DNA of 64,000 bases from Pseudomonas alcaliphila JAB1 (GTDB taxonomy: Bacteria; Pseudomonadota; Gammaproteobacteria; Pseudomonadales; Pseudomonadaceae), in contig NZ_CP016162.1 in NCBI RefSeq assembly GCF_001941865.1, forward strand, positions 620,001 through 684,000, written 5' to 3'. A model generated the notes under the pieces. That model was not told the origin of the DNA. It made no database searches and saw nothing but the letters and a program-made list of their open reading frames with translations. Positions 9,602 through 20,720 of this stretch are shown in pieces. The position numbers and the translations under genes are program-made. Positions within the stretch are counted from its first letter, which is position 1. Every line of letters starts with the position of its first letter.

Positions 9602-10581
9602 GGGCGCCGGCTCCAGCCGCCCTTGGGTGCGGCAAAACGCCAGACGATGGGGCGCTCTTCGCCATCGGTGCGGGTCTGGCTGCCGTTGTCGACGCCGATC
9701 CAGGCACCATCCTTGTCGATCCACAGCGCTTCGGCCATGCCGTAGTCCGGTGCGTAGCGGCGTGGTTCGCTCAGGGCTTCGCTGGCGAACGACCAGCAGA
9801 TCTCCGCGACACCGTCGCTCAGGGTGCGCCGGCAGACACGGTGGGCCTGACGCTCAAGGGTAAAGAGCTTTTCACCGAAATAGGCCAGGCCGGAGAAGTC
9901 GCGTGGCGCCATATGGCCGCCGAGCGCTTCGGGCGACGCCTCGTCACCGCTTTCGCTGGTCAGCACGCAGCCGCCGGTACAACGCCAACTGCTGCCGCGA
10001 CGATGCAGTACAGTGAGGCCGCGGCGGCGCTGTTCGGCAGCCAGCCACAGGCGATCACCGGCCGGATCGATGGCGATGCCTTCGAAGCCCTGGTTGAAGT
10101 GCAGCAGCATGCCGCTGGCGCGGGCCTGGCGCACCAGTCCGCTGGGCAGGTTGAGCCACTGCGCGTTGCCGTTGCTGCTGACCTGCAGTACGGCGGCGCG
10201 GGTTTCACTGACCAGGTAACGGTTACCTTGTGCGTCGCATGCCAGTCCCTCGAAATCCAGTGCGCCACCGCGTACCAGGCCGGCCACCCAGTTGCGCATG
10301 CGCAGGCCCCAGGGCAGGGCGCTCTCGGGCGGTTCGGGGGCGACGAAGGTTTCTGCTTCGGCGCGCAGCAGCCCTTCTTCTCTATGCAGTTGATAGAGGC
10401 GGTCGTCGTCACGGTCGGAAACTGCCCACAGCGTTTCGCCGCACAGGGCCAGGCCGGACAGGTTGCCGCCCGGCATTTCTGTCACCGGGTATTCGGCCTC
10501 CAGCTTGAGCTCTTCCAGCACTACTGGCTCGGCGTTCGCGACGCCGGCCAACAGACCGAGTGCAAGGAGGTGATTACGCAT
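9598..10581 (-). CDS. Secreted esterase-like/phytase-like beta-propeller protein
   Basis: 327 residues with a clear signal peptide ending VANA-EP. The body has repeated SGLAL, FEGLACD, FEGIAIDPAGDRLWLAAE and FSGLAYFGEKLF segments, typical of the 'esterase-like activity of phytase' domain, a beta-propeller. The reaction is unknown; family annotation rests on fold. Its ATG overlaps the parE stop by one base (TGATG) and its end overlaps the retropepsin start, so translation is coupled across parE, this gene and the retropepsin. Probably periplasmic. Confidence 0.8.
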   Translation of the reverse strand: MRNHLLALGLLAGVANAEPVVLEELKLEAEYPVTEMPGGNLSGLALCGETLWAVSDRDDDRLYQLHREEGLLRAEAETFVAPEPPESALPWGLRMRNWVAGLVRGGALDFEGLACDAQGNRYLVSETRAAVLQVSSNGNAQWLNLPSGLVRQARASGMLLHFNQGFEGIAIDPAGDRLWLAAEQRRRGLTVLHRRGSSWRCTGGCVLTSESGDEASPEALGGHMAPRDFSGLAYFGEKLFTLERQAHRVCRRTLSDGVAEICWSFASEALSEPRRYAPDYGMAEALWIDKDGAWIGVDNGSQTRTDGEERPIVWRFAAPKGGWSRRP

Positions 10582-12479
10582 CAGGCCAGTACCTCGGCCA
10601 GGTTGCCCTTGGTTTCCAGCCAGCTCTTGCGATCACCGGCGCGTTTTTTCGCCAGCAGCATGTCCATCACTTCGCGGGTGCCTTCGAAATCATCCAGGGT
10701 CAGTTGCACCAGACGCCGGGTGTTGGGGTCCATGGTGGTTTCGCGCAACTGCGGCGGGTTCATCTCGCCGAGGCCCTTGAAGCGGGTGACCTGTGGCTTG
10801 CCGCGACGTTTCTCGGCCACCAGGCGGTCGAGGATGCCGTCGCGCTCGGCGTCGTCGAGGGCGTAGAAGATCTCCTTGCCCAGGTCGATGCGATACAGCG
10901 GCGGCATGGCCACGTAGACGTGACCGGCATCTACCAGCGGGCGGAAGTGACGTACGAACAGGGCGCAGAGCAGGGTGGCGATGTGCAGGCCGTCGGAGTC
11001 GGCGTCGGCAAGGATGCAGATCTTGCCGTAGCGCAGCCCGGAGAGGTCGCTCGAGCCGGGATCGATACCGACGGCCACGGCGATATCGTGTACTTCCTGC
11101 GAGGCCAGCACCTCGCTGCCGTCCACTTCCCAGGTATTCAGGATCTTGCCGCGCAGCGGCATGATGGCCTGGAACTCCTTGTCGCGTGCCTGCTTGGCGC
11201 TGCCGCCTGCCGAGTCACCCTCGACCAGGAACAGCTCGCAACGCAGCGGGTTCTGCCCCGCGCAATCGGCCAGCTTGCCGGGCAGCGCCGGACCCTGGGT
11301 GATCTTCTTGCGCTCGACCTTCTTGCCGGCCTTGAGGCGACGGCCAGCGTTGCTGATGGCCAGTTCGGCCAGCGCCAGGCCGGTTTCAGGATGGGCATTG
11401 AGCCACAGGCTGAAGGCATCCTTGACCACGCCGGAGACAAAGGCGGCGGCTTCGCGCGAGGACAGGCGCTCCTTGGTCTGGCCGGAGAATTGCGCGTCCT
11501 GCATCTTCATCGAGAGAACGAAGGCAATGCGTTCCCAGACGTCTTCCGGGGCGAGTTTCACGCCACGCGGCAGCAGGTTGCGGAACTCACAGAACTCGCG
11601 CATGGCATCGAGCAGGCCCTGGCGCAGGCCGTTGACGTGGGTGCCGCCCTGCGCGGTGGGGATCAGGTTGACGTAGCTTTCCTGCACCGCGTCGCCGCCT
11701 TCAGGCAGCCACAGCAGGGCCCAGTCCACGGCTTCCTTGTTGCCAGCCAGGCTGCCGACGAAGGGCTCTACCGGCAGACGCTCGAACTCGCTGACGGCAT
11801 CGACCAGATAGGAGCGCAGGCCGTCCTCGTAGTGCCACTCGACCTTCTCGCCCGAGGCCTTGTCTTCGAAGCTGACGTTCAGGCCCGGGCAGAGTACGGC
11901 CTTGGCCTTGAGCACATGCTTGAGGCGGCTGATGGAGAACTTGAAGGAGTCGAAGTACTTGGCGTCCGGCCAGAAATGCACGCTGGTGCCGGTGTTGCGC
12001 TTGCCGACGCTGCCGATGACTTCCAGCTCGCTGGCCTTGAAGCCGTCGGCGAAGCTCATCTGGTATTCGTTACCGTCACGCTTGACGGTGACCACCACGC
12101 GGGTCGACAGGGCATTGACGACGCTGATGCCGACGCCATGCAGACCACCGGAGAACTGGTAGTTCTTGTTGCTGAACTTGCCGCCGGCATGCAGCTTGGT
12201 AAGGATCAGCTCGACGCCCGGCACGCCTTCTTCCGGGTGGATATCCACCGGCATGCCACGGCCATCGTCGAGCACTTCCAGCGAATTGTCCTCGTGGAGG
12301 ATTACCTGGATCGACTTGGCGTGCCCGGCCAGGGCTTCGTCGACGCTGTTGTCGATGACTTCCTGGGCCAGGTGGTTGGGCCGTGTGGTGTCGGTGTACA
12401 TGCCCGGGCGCTTGCGCACCGGGTCGAGGCCGGAAAGGACTTCGATGGCGTCTGCGTTATAGGCGTTCTGCTGGGCCAT
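10581..12479 (-). CDS. parE: ParE, DNA topoisomerase IV subunit B
   Basis: ATPase subunit of topoisomerase IV. 632 residues. The GHKL ATP site shows VIDNSVDEAL, DDGRGMP and GGLHGVGISVVNAL; the TOPRIM metal site shows LVEGDSAGG and the DADSDG motif. The quinolone-binding loop around EGDSAGGSAKQARDKEFQA looks unaltered. It starts 15 bases downstream of yqiA and reads on into the phytase-like gene. Confidence 0.98.
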   Translation of the reverse strand: MAQQNAYNADAIEVLSGLDPVRKRPGMYTDTTRPNHLAQEVIDNSVDEALAGHAKSIQVILHEDNSLEVLDDGRGMPVDIHPEEGVPGVELILTKLHAGGKFSNKNYQFSGGLHGVGISVVNALSTRVVVTVKRDGNEYQMSFADGFKASELEVIGSVGKRNTGTSVHFWPDAKYFDSFKFSISRLKHVLKAKAVLCPGLNVSFEDKASGEKVEWHYEDGLRSYLVDAVSEFERLPVEPFVGSLAGNKEAVDWALLWLPEGGDAVQESYVNLIPTAQGGTHVNGLRQGLLDAMREFCEFRNLLPRGVKLAPEDVWERIAFVLSMKMQDAQFSGQTKERLSSREAAAFVSGVVKDAFSLWLNAHPETGLALAELAISNAGRRLKAGKKVERKKITQGPALPGKLADCAGQNPLRCELFLVEGDSAGGSAKQARDKEFQAIMPLRGKILNTWEVDGSEVLASQEVHDIAVAVGIDPGSSDLSGLRYGKICILADADSDGLHIATLLCALFVRHFRPLVDAGHVYVAMPPLYRIDLGKEIFYALDDAERDGILDRLVAEKRRGKPQVTRFKGLGEMNPPQLRETTMDPNTRRLVQLTLDDFEGTREVMDMLLAKKRAGDRKSWLETKGNLAEVLA

Positions 12480-12494
12480 AGGGTCTCTTGGTCG

Positions 12495-13106
12495 TCAATT
12501 GAATGCGGAAAAGTCGGTATCGCGCCAAAGTGTGGCGTTAATGCCGGCAAAAGCGAAGAGTGTCGGCAGGTGTTCGGCGAAGCCCTGGAAGCCATGGTCG
12601 CCCCCGGCCTGGATGCGCAGGGCGCAGGCGCAGTAGTAACGCTCGGCGTCACGGTAGTCGAGGGTTTCGTCGCCGGTCTGTAGCCAGATCTGGTAACGCG
12701 TCGGGTCGTTCGGCGCTGCAACGTCGAGTTCGGCCAAGGCCTGGACGTGATCTTCGGTAAGGTCCCAGGTCTCGTCGCTGTAGTAGTTCTTCTGTGGGCC
12801 CAGGTAGCCGTCGAAACGCAGGTGTGGCTGCACGGCGGGGTTGATCAGCAGCGCCTTGAGTCCATGCTGTTCGGCCAGGTAAGTGGCGTAATAGCCGCCC
12901 AGGGAGCTGCCCACCAGCAGCGGCGCGCCGAGTTCGCTGATCAGCGCCTGCAACTGGGCGATGGCCTGACGCGGATGATGATGCAGGGCCGGTACGCGCA
13001 ACTGGTTTTCCAGACCCAGGTGGGCCATGGCGCGGCTCAACTGGCTGGCCTTGTGCGAGGCTGGCGAGCTGTTCAGGCCGTGTATATAGAGGATGGATGC
13101 GGTCAT
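12495..13106 (-). CDS. yqiA: YqiA-like alpha/beta-hydrolase (esterase)
   Basis: 203-residue cytosolic hydrolase of the YqiA/YcfP (UPF0227) family. HGLNSSPASHK forms the oxyanion region, GSSLGGYYATY is the nucleophile elbow with the catalytic Ser, and GGDHGFQGF near the C-terminus supplies the His. E. coli YqiA cleaves short acyl and palmitoyl-CoA esters; the natural substrate is unknown. It lies between cpdA and parE, the same neighbours as in E. coli, which supports the call. Confidence 0.88.
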   Translation of the reverse strand: MTASILYIHGLNSSPASHKASQLSRAMAHLGLENQLRVPALHHHPRQAIAQLQALISELGAPLLVGSSLGGYYATYLAEQHGLKALLINPAVQPHLRFDGYLGPQKNYYSDETWDLTEDHVQALAELDVAAPNDPTRYQIWLQTGDETLDYRDAERYYCACALRIQAGGDHGFQGFAEHLPTLFAFAGINATLWRDTDFSAFN

Positions 13107-13132
13107 GGAGCGGGAGGCTACTCGTCCGGGGC

Positions 13133-13157
13133 CTCAAGCTGCAAGCTTCAAGCTGAT
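13133..13157. repeat. Short AAGCTGCAAGCTTCAAGCT inverted repeat
   Basis: The cpdA-yqiA gap holds overlapping copies of CAAGCT in both orientations around a central AAGCTT. Such short AAGCTTCAAGCT strings are common between Pseudomonas genes. No function is evident. Confidence 0.5.
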
Positions 13158-13167
13158 TGGGGGTATG

Positions 13168-13983
13168 TCAGTAACCCTTGACGCTGTAGTCCACTTCGAA
13201 ATGGATGCCGGTGACGCGCGATACACCGGTATCCAGCTTGCCGTCGGCATGCAGGCGTAGCCAGCGATAGCCGGGGGCTTCGCTGTCCACCTGAAACTCC
13301 TCGCTGCCCGGCGCGAACTGCACGCAGGTCGAAGGTGAGGCGAGCAGGCGCAGATTACCGCGCTGCTGGTCGAACTCCTGATGGATATGCCCCCAGAGCA
13401 CGGTGCGCGCCTGCGGGTAGCGGTCGAGCACAGCGAACAGGGCGTCGGGGTTGCGCAGGCCGATGGGTTCCATCCACTTGCAGCCGATGGAGACCGGATG
13501 GTGGTGCAGGCAGATCAGGTGATGGCGCTGCGGCGCTTCGCTGAGGGCGCGTTCGAGCAGTTCGAGTTGGCTGTCGGCAAGAAAACCGGGCACCGCGCCG
13601 GGGATCGATGAATCGAGCATGACGATGCGCCAGGCGCCAAGGTCGATTACCGGCTCCAGCAGCTCGCTGCCCTGGCAGGCAGCCTGCATGGGGGGGATTT
13701 CGTCATGGTTGCCAGCCAGCCAGCGGGTTGGTGCGTCGATGGCTGAGGTGAGTTGGCGAAAGCGCTGATACGACGCTTCGCTGCCGTCCTGCGAAAGATC
13801 ACCTGTAGCCAGAATCAGGTCGATCTGCGGCTGTTCCTGCAGGACCCGTTCGATCACCCGCTGCAGGCTGTCGCAAGTATCCATGCCCAGCAGCTTGCCG
13901 TCCGCTTCGGCGAACAGGTGACTGTCGGACAACTGCACCAGCAGTACCGAGGAATCAGTGGATTGGGTGGGCAGGCTCGGCAA
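13168..13983 (-). CDS. cpdA: CpdA, 3',5'-cyclic-AMP phosphodiesterase
   Basis: Hydrolyses cAMP to AMP and so lowers Vfr/CRP activity. 271 residues, a class III calcineurin-like metallophosphatase. All metal motifs are present in order: QLSDSHLF, ATGDLSQDG, GNHDE, CLHHHPV and GHIHQEF. It lies 199 bases after the DUF1249 gene and 61 before yqiA, in the E. coli-like nudF-yqiB-cpdA-yqiA-parE order. Confidence 0.96.
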   Translation of the reverse strand: MPSLPTQSTDSSVLLVQLSDSHLFAEADGKLLGMDTCDSLQRVIERVLQEQPQIDLILATGDLSQDGSEASYQRFRQLTSAIDAPTRWLAGNHDEIPPMQAACQGSELLEPVIDLGAWRIVMLDSSIPGAVPGFLADSQLELLERALSEAPQRHHLICLHHHPVSIGCKWMEPIGLRNPDALFAVLDRYPQARTVLWGHIHQEFDQQRGNLRLLASPSTCVQFAPGSEEFQVDSEAPGYRWLRLHADGKLDTGVSRVTGIHFEVDYSVKGY

Positions 13984-14182
13984 GACCGTCTCCTAGGGCG
14001 CAATCGGGTGAATTATGGTGGTTGCCGCAGTAAAGGGAAAACCCAGGAAGCGGACGCAGGTCACAGAAAAAACGCCAGAAGCGCTTTTTGCCGTGATTCG
14101 CGACAGTCGTCAGGCAGGGCGGGCCATCCAAACAATACAACGCCGCGCTATCGGCCTGGCACCGAAAAGCTTGATCGCCGGC

Positions 14183-14629
14183 CTACATCACCGGCTGCGG
14201 TTCGTGCCCGCAGGCCAGGCAATGGCTCAGCCATTCGCCGAGGAACAGGTTGAGCTGACTCTTCTCGTCCGGTTGATGCATCGCCGCGTTGGGATAGGGG
14301 TAGCGGATATGCAGGCGACGCGCGTTCTCTGCGCTGACGACCTCGGCCATGCGCGCATCGTGATAGACCCGCACTTCCAGCTGCGGCACCGGCAGCCAGG
14401 GCAGGCTGTGTTCCTGGCGCACGCACAGGGTGGTGGTGTAGGGGCAACTTTCCAACACGTCCAGCGCCAACACGCCGAGCAGATGCTCACCCTGGCTCAG
14501 CGCCACGCGGCGGCTTTCCGTGTGCTCACGCATGTTCGGTAGTAGGCGCATCAGGCGCGCGTAGTTGGCCTCGCAAGCCGCTTGCAGCTCGACCAGGTCG
14601 ACCCGATAGCGCTCGCGCAGCAGATTCAC
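14183..14629 (-). CDS. yqiB: DUF1249 protein (YqiB family)
   Basis: 148 residues of unknown function. ACEANYARLMRLLP near the N-terminus is the family signature. I set the start at GTG 14629, where GTGA overlaps the nudF stop by four bases; an upstream ATG at 14671 is inside nudF and would add 14 unlikely residues. Tight coupling to nudF is conserved in enterobacteria as well, hinting at a shared role, but none is known. Confidence 0.85.
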   Translation of the reverse strand: MNLLRERYRVDLVELQAACEANYARLMRLLPNMREHTESRRVALSQGEHLLGVLALDVLESCPYTTTLCVRQEHSLPWLPVPQLEVRVYHDARMAEVVSAENARRLHIRYPYPNAAMHQPDEKSQLNLFLGEWLSHCLACGHEPQPVM

Positions 14630-15225
14630 GACCACATCCCCCGCACTTCGTCGCGGTTCAGCGCCAGCCATTGCAGGGCGATGATGCTGGCGGCGTTGTC
14701 GATACGCCCGTCGCGCACAGCGGCCAGGGCATCCTCCAGCGGCATCACCTGTACCCGGATGTCCTCGCCTTCCTCAGGCAGGCCATGCACACCGCCGGCA
14801 CCCTCACTGCTGCAGCGACCAACGAACAGATGCACGCGCTCGTCCGAGCCACCAGGCGAAGGGTAGTACTGGGTGATCGGCCACAGCGACGTCAGGGGCA
14901 GATCGGCTTCCTCGATGGCTTCGCGACGCGCGACCTCCTCGGGCTCCTCGTCCTTGTCGATCAGGCCGGCGACCAGTTCCAGCAGCCAGGGGTTGGCGCT
15001 CTTGTCCATGGCACCGACGCGAAACTGCTCGATCAGCACCACTTCGTCGCGCTGCGGATCGTAAGGCAGCACGCACACGGCGTCGTGACGCACGAACAGC
15101 TCGCGGGTCAGCTGCGGGCCCATGTTGCCGGCGAACTGGCGATGGCGCAGCTTGATCCGGTCGAGGCGGTAGAAGCCGCGAAAGCAGTTCTCGCGCTCGA
15201 TGATCTCGATGTCGTCTTTGCCCAT
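14626..15225 (-). CDS. nudF: NudF, ADP-ribose pyrophosphatase (Nudix)
   Basis: Hydrolyses ADP-ribose to AMP and ribose-5-phosphate. 199 residues. The Nudix box is complete: G-x5-E-x7-REAIEEA, beginning AGLIDKDEE. The N-terminal strand region and FVRHDAVCVLPYD fit the dimeric ADP-ribose pyrophosphatase group. It is the first gene of the minus-strand block that runs to parE. The palindromic element at 15245-15412 fills its upstream region, so any promoter must lie in or beyond that element. Confidence 0.95.
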   Translation of the reverse strand: MGKDDIEIIERENCFRGFYRLDRIKLRHRQFAGNMGPQLTRELFVRHDAVCVLPYDPQRDEVVLIEQFRVGAMDKSANPWLLELVAGLIDKDEEPEEVARREAIEEADLPLTSLWPITQYYPSPGGSDERVHLFVGRCSSEGAGGVHGLPEEGEDIRVQVMPLEDALAAVRDGRIDNAASIIALQWLALNRDEVRGMWS

Positions 15226-15244
15226 GGCAACTCCCCAGATAGTC

Positions 15245-15412
15245 GTAACGGGCCAAGCTCAGACTGTGTGAAAACTACTGCGCTCGCTCATGCTGCGTTA
15301 AAAAACGGCTCAAAATGCTCATTTACAACTCGTAAACTGCGCTTTTCGCCGTTTTTTGCCTTGCCTGACCTTCGCTCGCTGCGTTTTCACACGGTCTGAT
15401 GCGGCCCGTTAC
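15245..15412. repeat. 168-bp palindromic MITE-like element
   Basis: Three nested inverted repeats share one centre. Outer arms GTAACGGGCC (15245-15254) and GGCCCGTTAC (15403-15412) match perfectly. Next, CAGACTGTGTGAAAAC (15260-15275) pairs with GTTTTCACACGGTCTG (15383-15398) with one mismatch. Innermost, AAAAAACGGC (15300-15309) pairs with GCCGTTTTTT (15348-15357). There is no ORF. It sits between the 3' end of thiC and the 5' end of nudF. Termini and size suit a non-autonomous mobile repeat; its hairpin could also end thiC transcription. Confidence 0.7.
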
Positions 15413-15464
15413 CTGTCACACTAGCGAGCATAGCGCTGCCAGATCAAGCTTCCATGACTGCCTG

Positions 15465-17551
<2,087 letters not shown>

Positions 17552-17556
17552 CGGGC

Positions 17557-17586
17557 AGTCTAAACAAGCTGATGGGAGAAAACCAA
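17557..17586 (-). promoter_or_regulatory. Candidate sigma-70 promoter of thiC
   Basis: On the minus strand, TTGGTT, an 18-base spacer and TAGACT. Transcription would begin near 17550, exactly where the riboswitch aptamer starts, which supports the assignment. The stretch 17587-17775 between this and opmH shows no other feature I can support. Confidence 0.5.
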
Positions 17587-17775
17587 CTCGGTGGTCAATA
17601 AATATCGACCCGTGCGTCGGAAAGCGACTGCTCGCGCTGCTGGTGGCGGATTGTTCCCGACGAGCAACATAGCTTGCCGCCAGCTAGACTGATGCCGTCC
17701 ATGGCGCGCTTGACCCCCGACTGTGGCGACCCGTAGCCTTGCCGATTACCGCCTATTCAAGGATCGACATCCATC

Positions 17776-19218
17776 ATGTTGCGCAGACTATCCCTGGCAA
17801 TCGCCGTGGCCGCCGCTTCGGTGGCTCTGGTTCAGGCCGAAGAGGCCCCGCTGTCGAGCAAGACCGACCTGGTCACCGTGTATCAGGAAGCGGCGAAGAA
17901 CAATGCCGATATCGCCGCCGCGCGCGCCGATTATCAGGCGCGCCGCGAAGTCGTACCGCAGGCGCGTGCAGGGTTGCTGCCCAACCTGTCCGCCGGTGCC
18001 AATTACGGCGACACGCGTACCGAGGTCGATTCGCCCAGCGTGACCCTCTCGCGCAGTGGCCTGGTCTATCAGGCCAACCTCAGTCAGCCGCTGTTCCGTG
18101 CCGACCGCTGGTTCCAGTTGCAGGCTGCCGAGGCCACCAGCGAGCAGGCTTCGCTGGAGTTGTCTGCCACTGAACAGAATTTGATTCTGCAGAGCGCCGA
18201 AACCTATTTCGCTGTGTTGCGTGCGCAGGACACCCTGGCCTCGACCAAGGCCGAGGAAGCGGCATTCAAGCGTCAGCTGGACCAGGCCAACGAACGTTTC
18301 GATGTCGGCCTGTCCGACAAGACCGATGTGCTCGAGGCGCAGGCCGGTTTCGATACTGCACGCGCCAACCGCTTGCTCGCCGAGCGTGCAGTGGATGACG
18401 CCTTCGAAGCCCTGGTGACTCTGACCAACCGCGATTATCTGGCCGTCGAGGGGATCGTCCACACCCTGCCGGTGCTGGCGCCGACGCCGAATGATGCCAA
18501 GGCCTGGGTCGACACCGCCGCGGCGCAGAACCTCAACCTGCAGGCCAGCCTGTATGCCGTGACGGCTGCCGAAGAGAATCTGCGCCAGCGCAAGGCCGGT
18601 CATGCGCCGACCCTGGATGCCGTGGCCAGCTATCAGCAGGGTGATAACGACAGCCTGGGCTTCACCAATTCTGGCGTGCCTGGCGCTTCTCGCTACAGTG
18701 GCGACGTTTCGCAGCGTTCCATCGGTCTGCAATTGAACATCCCGCTGTATAGCGGCGGTCTGACCAGCTCGCAGGTGCGTGAGGCTTATCAGCGCCTGGG
18801 CCAGACCGAGCAACTGCGCGAGAGCCTGCGTCGCCAGGTGGTGCAGAACACCCGCAACCTGTTCCGCGCGGTAAATACCGACGTGGAAACCGTGCAGGCG
18901 CGTCGCCAGTCGATCATCTCCAACCAGAGCGCGCTGGAAGCCACCGAGATCGGCTATCAGGTAGGTACCCGCAACATCGTCGACGTGCTCGACGCCCAGC
19001 GGCAGTTGTACAGCGCTGTGCGTAATTACAACGACGCGCGTTACGACTACATCCTCAACAACCTGCGCTTGAAGCAGGCTGCTGGCACCCTCAGCCCGGC
19101 CGACCTGGAAGCGCTGGGCAATTTCCTCAAACCGGACTACAACCCGGACAAGGACTTCCTGCCGCCAGATCTGGCCTCTGCCGCCGAAGATCGCCTGCAG
19201 AACAATCAGGATTTCTGA
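17776..19218 (+). CDS. opmH: TolC-family outer-membrane efflux channel (OpmH-like)
   Basis: Outer-membrane exit duct for type I secretion and efflux pumps. 480 residues with a signal peptide cut after LVQA. Two repeats of the outer membrane efflux protein domain are visible, including DVLEAQAGFDTARANRL and its repeat NIVDVLDAQRQLYSAVRNYNDARYDY typical of the TolC class rather than the OprM class. No lipobox Cys is present, again unlike OprM. It stands alone with a strong terminator after it. In P. aeruginosa opmH also follows thiC, from memory. Confidence 0.9.
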   Translation: MLRRLSLAIAVAAASVALVQAEEAPLSSKTDLVTVYQEAAKNNADIAAARADYQARREVVPQARAGLLPNLSAGANYGDTRTEVDSPSVTLSRSGLVYQANLSQPLFRADRWFQLQAAEATSEQASLELSATEQNLILQSAETYFAVLRAQDTLASTKAEEAAFKRQLDQANERFDVGLSDKTDVLEAQAGFDTARANRLLAERAVDDAFEALVTLTNRDYLAVEGIVHTLPVLAPTPNDAKAWVDTAAAQNLNLQASLYAVTAAEENLRQRKAGHAPTLDAVASYQQGDNDSLGFTNSGVPGASRYSGDVSQRSIGLQLNIPLYSGGLTSSQVREAYQRLGQTEQLRESLRRQVVQNTRNLFRAVNTDVETVQARRQSIISNQSALEATEIGYQVGTRNIVDVLDAQRQLYSAVRNYNDARYDYILNNLRLKQAAGTLSPADLEALGNFLKPDYNPDKDFLPPDLASAAEDRLQNNQDF

Positions 19219-19230
19219 ACCGTTCGCAGC

Positions 19231-19267
19231 AAACCCAAAGCCCGACGCGAGTCGGGCTTTGGGTTTT
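19231..19267 (+). terminator. Intrinsic terminator after opmH
   Basis: A 16-bp perfect stem (AAACCCAAAGCCCGAC / GTCGGGCTTTGGGTTT) with a GCGA tetraloop and a T run. Very strong. Confidence 0.95.
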
Positions 19268-19350
19268 GGCGATTTGCCACATAGGGTGTACTGCGCGCAC
19301 CGATCTGGTTGGCGGTGCGCTACCCGTGTTTGAGCCGAGCCAAATCAGTC

Positions 19351-19415
19351 GTAGCCCGGATGTAATCCGGGGAATGTTGCTGGCGTGACGTTTCCCCGGA
19401 TTGCATACGGGCTAC
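19351..19415. repeat. REP-type hairpin, GTAGCCCGGAT family
   Basis: GTAGCCCGGATGTAATCCGG at one end and CCGGATTGCATACGGGCTAC at the other form an imperfect inverted pair. The terminal GTAG tetranucleotide is the mark of Pseudomonas/enteric REP elements moved by RAYT transposases. Its right end supplies the TAG stop codon of waaA. Confidence 0.8.
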
Positions 19416-20677
19416 AGAAGACGCTGCAAACCTTCCAGCAAGCGCTGCAGTGCGCCCTGGTTGGCCTTGAGCACGCTCAGGCCGGCCTGGCTCATGCGCT
19501 GCATCTCGCCAGGCTCGCTCAGCAGTGCGGCAACCCTGTCCGCCAGTTGCGCGGCGTTCTCCACCTCGCTCAGGGCGCCGGCCTCACGCAATTGCGTGGC
19601 GATCTCCAGAAAATTGAACAGGTGCGGGCCGCTCAGCACCGACTTGCCCAGTGCTGCCGGCTCGAGCAGGTTATGGCCGCCATTGGCCACCAGGCTGCCG
19701 CCGACGAAGGCGATATCCGCCAGCGCATAGAGAAACAGCAGCTCACCCATGGTGTCGCCGAGCAGCACCTGGTCGCTGGCTTGCACGGCTTCAGCCGTGG
19801 AGCGGCGGCGAGTGGTCAGCCTTTCACTGATGCACAGCTCATGGACCGAGTTGAAGCGTTCGGGGTGACGTGGCACCAGAATCAGCAGTGCATCCGGCTG
19901 CGTCTTCAGCAACTGGCGATGGGCGGCGAGGACGATCTCGTCTTCACCGGCATGGGTGCTGGCAGCGATCCAGACAGGTCGAGTCGTTGCCTGCCATTGC
20001 TGGCGCAACGCATCTGCGCGTTGCAGCAGTCCGGCATCAATCTTCAGGTCGAATTTGATCGAACCGGTGACTTCCACGCAGCCAGGGCGAGCGCCCAGAT
20101 CGAGAAAACGCTGTGCCTCGGTCTGGGTCTGCACGGCGATCAGCGACAGTTCGCCGAGCATCGGTGCGGTGAGTTTGCCAAAGCGCGCATAGCCGCGTGC
20201 CGAGCGCTCGGAAAGGCGCGCATTGGCCAGGGCTACGGGAATGTTGCGCTTGGCGCACTGATGGATGTGGTTCGGCCACAGCTCGGTTTCCATCACCACG
20301 GCTAGACGTGGTTGTACGCGATCGAGAAAACGCGCGGCAGCCCAGGGCAGGTCATAGGGTAGGTAGCAGTGCTGCACGCTTTCACCGAACAGCGCCTGGA
20401 TGCGCTCGGAGCCGGTCGGTGTCATGCAGGTGACGGTGATCGGCAGTTCGGGATGGCGTGCCTGCAGCGCGCGGATCATCGGCGCGGCGGCAATACTTTC
20501 CCCGACCGATACCGCGTGTACCCAGATGCCGCCCGGTTTCATTGCCGGCAGGCCGAGGGAGAAGCGTTCATTGATACGCCGGGCATAGGCCGGCGCCTTG
20601 CGTGCGCGCAGGGCCAGACGCAGGGCAATCAGGGGCAGGGCCAGGTGCAGCAGCAGGGTGTAGAGGAGTCTGTTCAT
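19412..20677 (-). CDS. waaA: WaaA (KdtA), Kdo transferase
   Basis: Adds Kdo residues to lipid IVA at the inner membrane, a committed step of lipopolysaccharide synthesis. 421 residues. An N-terminal membrane anchor (about residues 4-22) is followed by the glycosyltransferase-N domain with WVHAVSVGESIAA, whose Glu is the catalytic base, and the C-terminal Rossmann domain with FVGGSLVANGGHNLLEPAA. The stop codon lies inside a REP hairpin. It is 43 bases downstream of the LysR-type gene. Confidence 0.96.
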   Translation of the reverse strand: MNRLLYTLLLHLALPLIALRLALRARKAPAYARRINERFSLGLPAMKPGGIWVHAVSVGESIAAAPMIRALQARHPELPITVTCMTPTGSERIQALFGESVQHCYLPYDLPWAAARFLDRVQPRLAVVMETELWPNHIHQCAKRNIPVALANARLSERSARGYARFGKLTAPMLGELSLIAVQTQTEAQRFLDLGARPGCVEVTGSIKFDLKIDAGLLQRADALRQQWQATTRPVWIAASTHAGEDEIVLAAHRQLLKTQPDALLILVPRHPERFNSVHELCISERLTTRRRSTAEAVQASDQVLLGDTMGELLFLYALADIAFVGGSLVANGGHNLLEPAALGKSVLSGPHLFNFLEIATQLREAGALSEVENAAQLADRVAALLSEPGEMQRMSQAGLSVLKANQGALQRLLEGLQRLL

Positions 20678-20720
20678 GGGGGCGCAGCTTATCGCCGCCG
20701 GTCATCCTCTGGAAGCGTGA

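Noticed and set aside
10560..12683. A 707-codon ORF on the plus strand opposite parE
   Set aside because: Shadow of parE; His/Gln/Val-rich and without any recognisable domain.
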